14,051 bases of DNA from an uncultured Gemmatimonadota bacterium (GTDB lineage Bacteria; Gemmatimonadota; Gemmatimonadetes; Gemmatimonadales; Gemmatimonadaceae): the NCBI GenBank assembly GCA_903894655.1, contig CAITQY010000341.1:1-14051 (forward strand), in the 5' to 3' direction. Below are positions 12,550 to 14,051 of this stretch, one piece after another. Every line of letters starts with the position of its first letter. Position 1 is the stretch's first letter. The translations under genes and the position numbers were made by a program. The notes beneath the pieces are model-generated. The model saw only the letters and a list, made by a program, of their open reading frames with translations, did not search any database and was not told the DNA's origin.

Positions 12550-14051
12550 TTATGGCGTGCGCGGACTCGACGCATCTCGTCTGGCTGAGATGTCCGTGCC
12601 CACGACGACACCCAACAGCCCTCGCTCGGTCAGGAACTTCTGGAGGGCATCGGCGGCCAACCGTTGGGCAAGCTCGTTGGGATGCCAGTCAATGCGCGAA
12701 TGCACCACCAGCGCTGGTTCGCCAAACGGCAACAGGGCGGGCCCCACATTCAGCGTTGGGACGGTGGCGGGCACCGCCTTGGCAAGCGCACTGTCGAGGC
12801 TCGTCCAGTACTGTCCTCGACGATGCTGGAATACCATCAGCGCCAGTTTGGCGCCGTGGCTGCGGGCCGAGGCTTGGGCGAGTCCGACCATGCGCACGGT
12901 CGACGCGATATCTGGTGCGTATGATTCAGACTTATCGCGTCGCTGAAACAAACGCCCAAGATGGAAGAGGCCGACGAGTCGCGCCGCCGAGGATGCGGGG
13001 CTCGCCGCGGCGTCGTTCCCCCGGCCCAAAGACCTATCGTCGGGTCCGACCGTCAACAGCACCAAATCGGGGGCATAGTGCGCCGCGAGGGCATTGACCA
13101 CGCCTGGGATCAGGGCTGGGGTCACATCTCGCAACCCGCAGTTGATCACTTCGAACCGCGGCGCAGCGGCAGCTCCCCGGCGCGGATCGTTCAGCAGTGC
13201 CTCAAGTCGTGCGGCGTAGGTATCGCGCTGATGAACACCGACGCCAAAGGTGCTTCCCGTACCGATCGCGAGGATCCGCCACCGAAGGCTGTCTGCTTGT
13301 TGGGTGTACTCCCGACCGCGACAGCCCATACTGTTCAGCTCATACGTGACCGAGCGTTCCTTCGGAGCCCGGGTCTCAAGGAGTTCACCCGAGGACAAGT
13401 CGCGAAGGGAGATCTCCGAAAGCTCTACGGAGGGCGCGTGCATCCCCATATCAAAAAAGAGCCTCGCGTTGCGATCGCTATCGGTTGCTTGAAACGTTAA
13501 CCGGAACGACTGCCATGCCGTATCGAGACGCACCGCTTGGTACAACCCGAGTGTGACATAGCGATCATGTGCCTGGCCGACCCCCGCGACCAGAATCCGA
13601 GCGGAATCGGCTCGGGCACGAAAGCGCACCTCATATCGCGCGTCGAGTTTGATTCGGAGCGGCGACTGACCTAACCAGATGTGCCAATTCACCCGACCCG
13701 GAACCTCTGCAATATTGACGCGCAGCACTCCGGGCTTCTCAGCAGGGAACTCGACCGTCGCGTCGCTGCCCGCAAACTTGAACAATGACCAGCGACGCTG
13801 CATGACATCCGGCTCGTCGAAGTACCCACGTGGATTGTCTGGGTACAGCGTCCGGACGGTAGCCCCGGGCGCGAAACGGGTGCCAACAATCGAATCGTTC
13901 ACCACCGGACCCACCCACGCTACACCACCGGTTGCCGTAGAAACATCGTCGGAGGCACCCGCGATGCGTTCCATGGCGACGACCATCAAGGCGAGGACGC
14001 CCCAAGCGGTGAAGGCGTGCCGAAACCGCAGTCCGGCAATCGCGGTGGTCA
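12550..14051 (-). CDS. Membrane-anchored SGNH/GDSL-family protein with CBM-like domain (5' end at window edge)
   Basis: The frame runs to the window edge. A TTG (13989) and an ATG (13986) lie inside, but the 20 codons upstream encode RFRH followed by AFTAWGVLALMVVAM, a typical N-terminal membrane anchor. The last two bases (TG on the minus strand) would complete a start at 14052, so the true start is probably 1 nt outside. Numbering from the TTG, residues 80-197 resemble a CBM4/9-type beta sandwich (YEVRFRARADSARI, TAWQSFRLTFQA, LFFDMG). Residues 216-460 are SGNH-like: LNSMGCRGREY, block I LAIGTGSTFGVGV (241-252), NCGLRD, block III VGPDDRS, and D434/H436 in IDWHPNE. Block I lacks the normal GDS and block III lacks its Asn, so esterase activity is doubtful. 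Expected site: periplasmic face, acting on or binding the exported glycan. Confidence 0.85.
   Translation of the reverse strand, partial: TTAIAGLRFRHAFTAWGVLALMVVAMERIAGASDDVSTATGGVAWVGPVVNDSIVGTRFAPGATVRTLYPDNPRGYFDEPDVMQRRWSLFKFAGSDATVEFPAEKPGVLRVNIAEVPGRVNWHIWLGQSPLRIKLDARYEVRFRARADSARILVAGVGQAHDRYVTLGLYQAVRLDTAWQSFRLTFQATDSDRNARLFFDMGMHAPSVELSEISLRDLSSGELLETRAPKERSVTYELNSMGCRGREYTQQADSLRWRILAIGTGSTFGVGVHQRDTYAARLEALLNDPRRGAAAAPRFEVINCGLRDVTPALIPGVVNALAAHYAPDLVLLTVGPDDRSLGRGNDAAASPASSAARLVGLFHLGRLFQRRDKSESYAPDIASTVRMVGLAQASARSHGAKLALMVFQHRRGQYWTSLDSALAKAVPATVPTLNVGPALLPFGEPALVVHSRIDWHPNELAQRLAADALQKFLTERGLLGVVVGTDISARRDASSPRTP

Noticed and set aside
12435..13097. 220-aa plus-strand frame opposite the SGNH gene
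   Set aside because: Arg/Pro/Ser-rich, no motif, antisense to the SGNH domain.

Overview
The window is GC-rich, gene-dense bacterial DNA with frequent GTG and TTG starts. It holds a surface-polysaccharide (O-antigen or exopolysaccharide-like) locus that uses an ABC transporter for export. Domain layouts such as glycosyltransferase (GT) plus coiled coil, GT2-GT4 and GT4-GT4 fusions, and an SGNH protein with a carbohydrate-binding-like domain suggest an environmental Gram-negative. A Gemmatimonadota-like organism is my tentative guess and cannot be proven from the sequence. I saw no tRNA, rRNA, CRISPR array, insertion sequence or integrase.

Layout from left to right. Positions 1-1162 carry two minus-strand genes: the N-terminal tip of an unidentified gene at the left edge and a GT of a poorly characterised GT1-like family. 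A 310-bp divergent gap follows. Positions 1473-4637 are a tight plus-strand operon of an ABC permease (wzm), an ABC ATPase (wzt, short form) and a GT2 enzyme flanked by two copies of a small domain. This operon converges, with a 17-bp gap, on a minus-strand GT2-GT4 fusion (4655-6775). A 252-bp divergent region then leads to a plus-strand DXD-type GT with a long heptad-repeat coiled coil (7028-8521). A strong hairpin separates that gene from the convergent minus-strand operon at 8578-14051. Read 5' to 3' on the minus strand, that operon is an SGNH-family protein with an N-terminal membrane segment and a CBM-like domain, a possible 70-aa gene, a 142-aa beta-rich unknown, a 147-aa helical unknown, and a 957-aa double GT4. 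The last genes overlap by 4 nt each.

How they may work together (inference): the GTs assemble a lipid-linked glycan at the cytoplasmic face, Wzm/Wzt exports it, and the membrane-anchored SGNH protein may bind or modify it outside. No priming transferase, polymerase, ligase or sugar-nucleotide synthesis gene is present, so the locus must continue beyond the window.

Most unusual points: signs of degenerate catalytic sites in the SGNH protein and in the GT2 half of the GT2-GT4 fusion; a third, vestigial Rossmann half at the end of the double GT4; a duplicated terminal domain in the GT2 enzyme; near-identical 21/42-bp repeats coding the coiled coil of the 7028-8521 GT; and a set of small unknown proteins translationally coupled to the double GT4.
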